Assembly: GCA_963580285.1 (NCBI GenBank)
Contig: OY757025.1
Span: 122,594,742-122,658,741 of the forward strand
Direction of reading: 5' to 3'
Source: Lucinisca nassula
Lineage: Eukaryota; Mollusca; Bivalvia; Lucinida; Lucinidae
Length of the DNA: 64,000 nucleotides
Of the stretch, positions 63,590 through 64,000 are shown in pieces. The position numbers were made by a program, and so were the translations under genes. The notes beneath the pieces are model-generated. The model worked only from the letters and a program-made list of their open reading frames with translations, did not search any database and was not told where the DNA came from. The stretch's first letter is position 1; each line of letters starts with the position of its first letter.

Positions 63590-64000
63590 GAAATAGTAGA
63601 GGAGATGGAAAAGAGAGACTGGGGAGGATGAAGAAAATGAATGAATGTGAAGAATTAGGAGATAGAGGATCGTACATGAGTGTCCATGTATTATTGAATT
63701 TATTAAACGAGTTGAGGAAAATGGATAAAATGCGAGGCTTTGCCGAGCATTTTATCCCTTTTACTCAACGAGTTTAATAAATTCAATAATACATGAACAC
63801 GAATGCAAGATTCTATTTATCATATGACATTTAAAACGCATTTTATTCACGATTGTTTACAAAAATGTCAATATTCCGCCGTTTGTAAACGCGACGTCGT
63901 TACGGACGTCGTACATGTAACGTTACGGGACGTATCTAGCTAATTTGCATATTAAATCCACTAGTGGATTATCGAAAATATTATATGGCGTTATTACACG
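63590..64000 (-). mobile_element. Element P, copy 2, runs off the window
   Basis: Inverse of 55063-55470: hairpin GTTGAGGAAAATGGATAAAA with its opposing arm, then CGTTTGTAAACGCGACGTCG, GTAACGTTACGGGACGTATC and CTAATTTGCATATTAAATCC, and GGCGTTATTACACG at the edge. Confidence 0.8.

Overview
The window looks like intergenic or intronic DNA of a metazoan, most likely a marine bivalve mollusc. That call is an inference from the repeat types: tRNA-headed SINEs ending in a GACGTTAAAC-type tail, long-unit arrays containing AAGGTCA half-sites, MITEs with hairpin cores, a Penelope-like reverse transcriptase and fragments of non-LTR retrotransposons. There is no bacterial gene organisation. Nearly all long open frames are by-products of tandem repeats. 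Only one short stretch (40613-40835) looks like a host coding exon, and I do not recognise its product.

Layout. 1-2510: an array of about twelve diverged units of roughly 150-165 bp. 2511-3104: a repeat containing a 5S-rRNA-like segment. 3105-19899: a giant, diverged inverted repeat. Its outer arms (3105-5926 and 17529-19899) carry an AT-rich stretch, a SINE (family C), SINE-A and a satellite of about 260 bp. Its interior is a higher-order structure of GTAG, CAGG and CCCTA low-complexity blocks, with one unit in one orientation on the left and three units in the opposite orientation on the right. 20170-30400: SINEs, hairpin-cored MITEs, a long CA tract, an 86-bp perfect palindrome, an RT fragment and a second long-unit array with Helentron-like ends. 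30391-34028: a broken Penelope-like ORF with its 3' UTR, interrupted by an antisense copy of that same 3' UTR. 34029-44500: more mobile-element debris and the single exon candidate. 44590-47945: a 72-bp minisatellite open in both strands. 47946-64000: a dense field of MITEs and SINEs.

Family names used here are local labels. A = SINE-like, about 300 bp, tail ACCTCAAATCAAACAAAC, target duplications of about 12-15 bp. B = 3' UTR of the Penelope-like element. C, D, E, F, G = tRNA-headed SINEs. M = MITEs with core GAACCGCCTCAATGAGGCGG and two kinds of ends (M1, M2). H, K, L, N, P, Q = other hairpin-cored elements. The parts work together only as parasites and hosts: the Penelope-like RT supplies family B; an unseen LINE probably mobilises A, E, F and G through their shared tail; unseen transposases would have moved the MITEs.

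All boundaries were read by eye. Edges of degenerate repeats may be off by tens of bases, and no alignment or database search was run.
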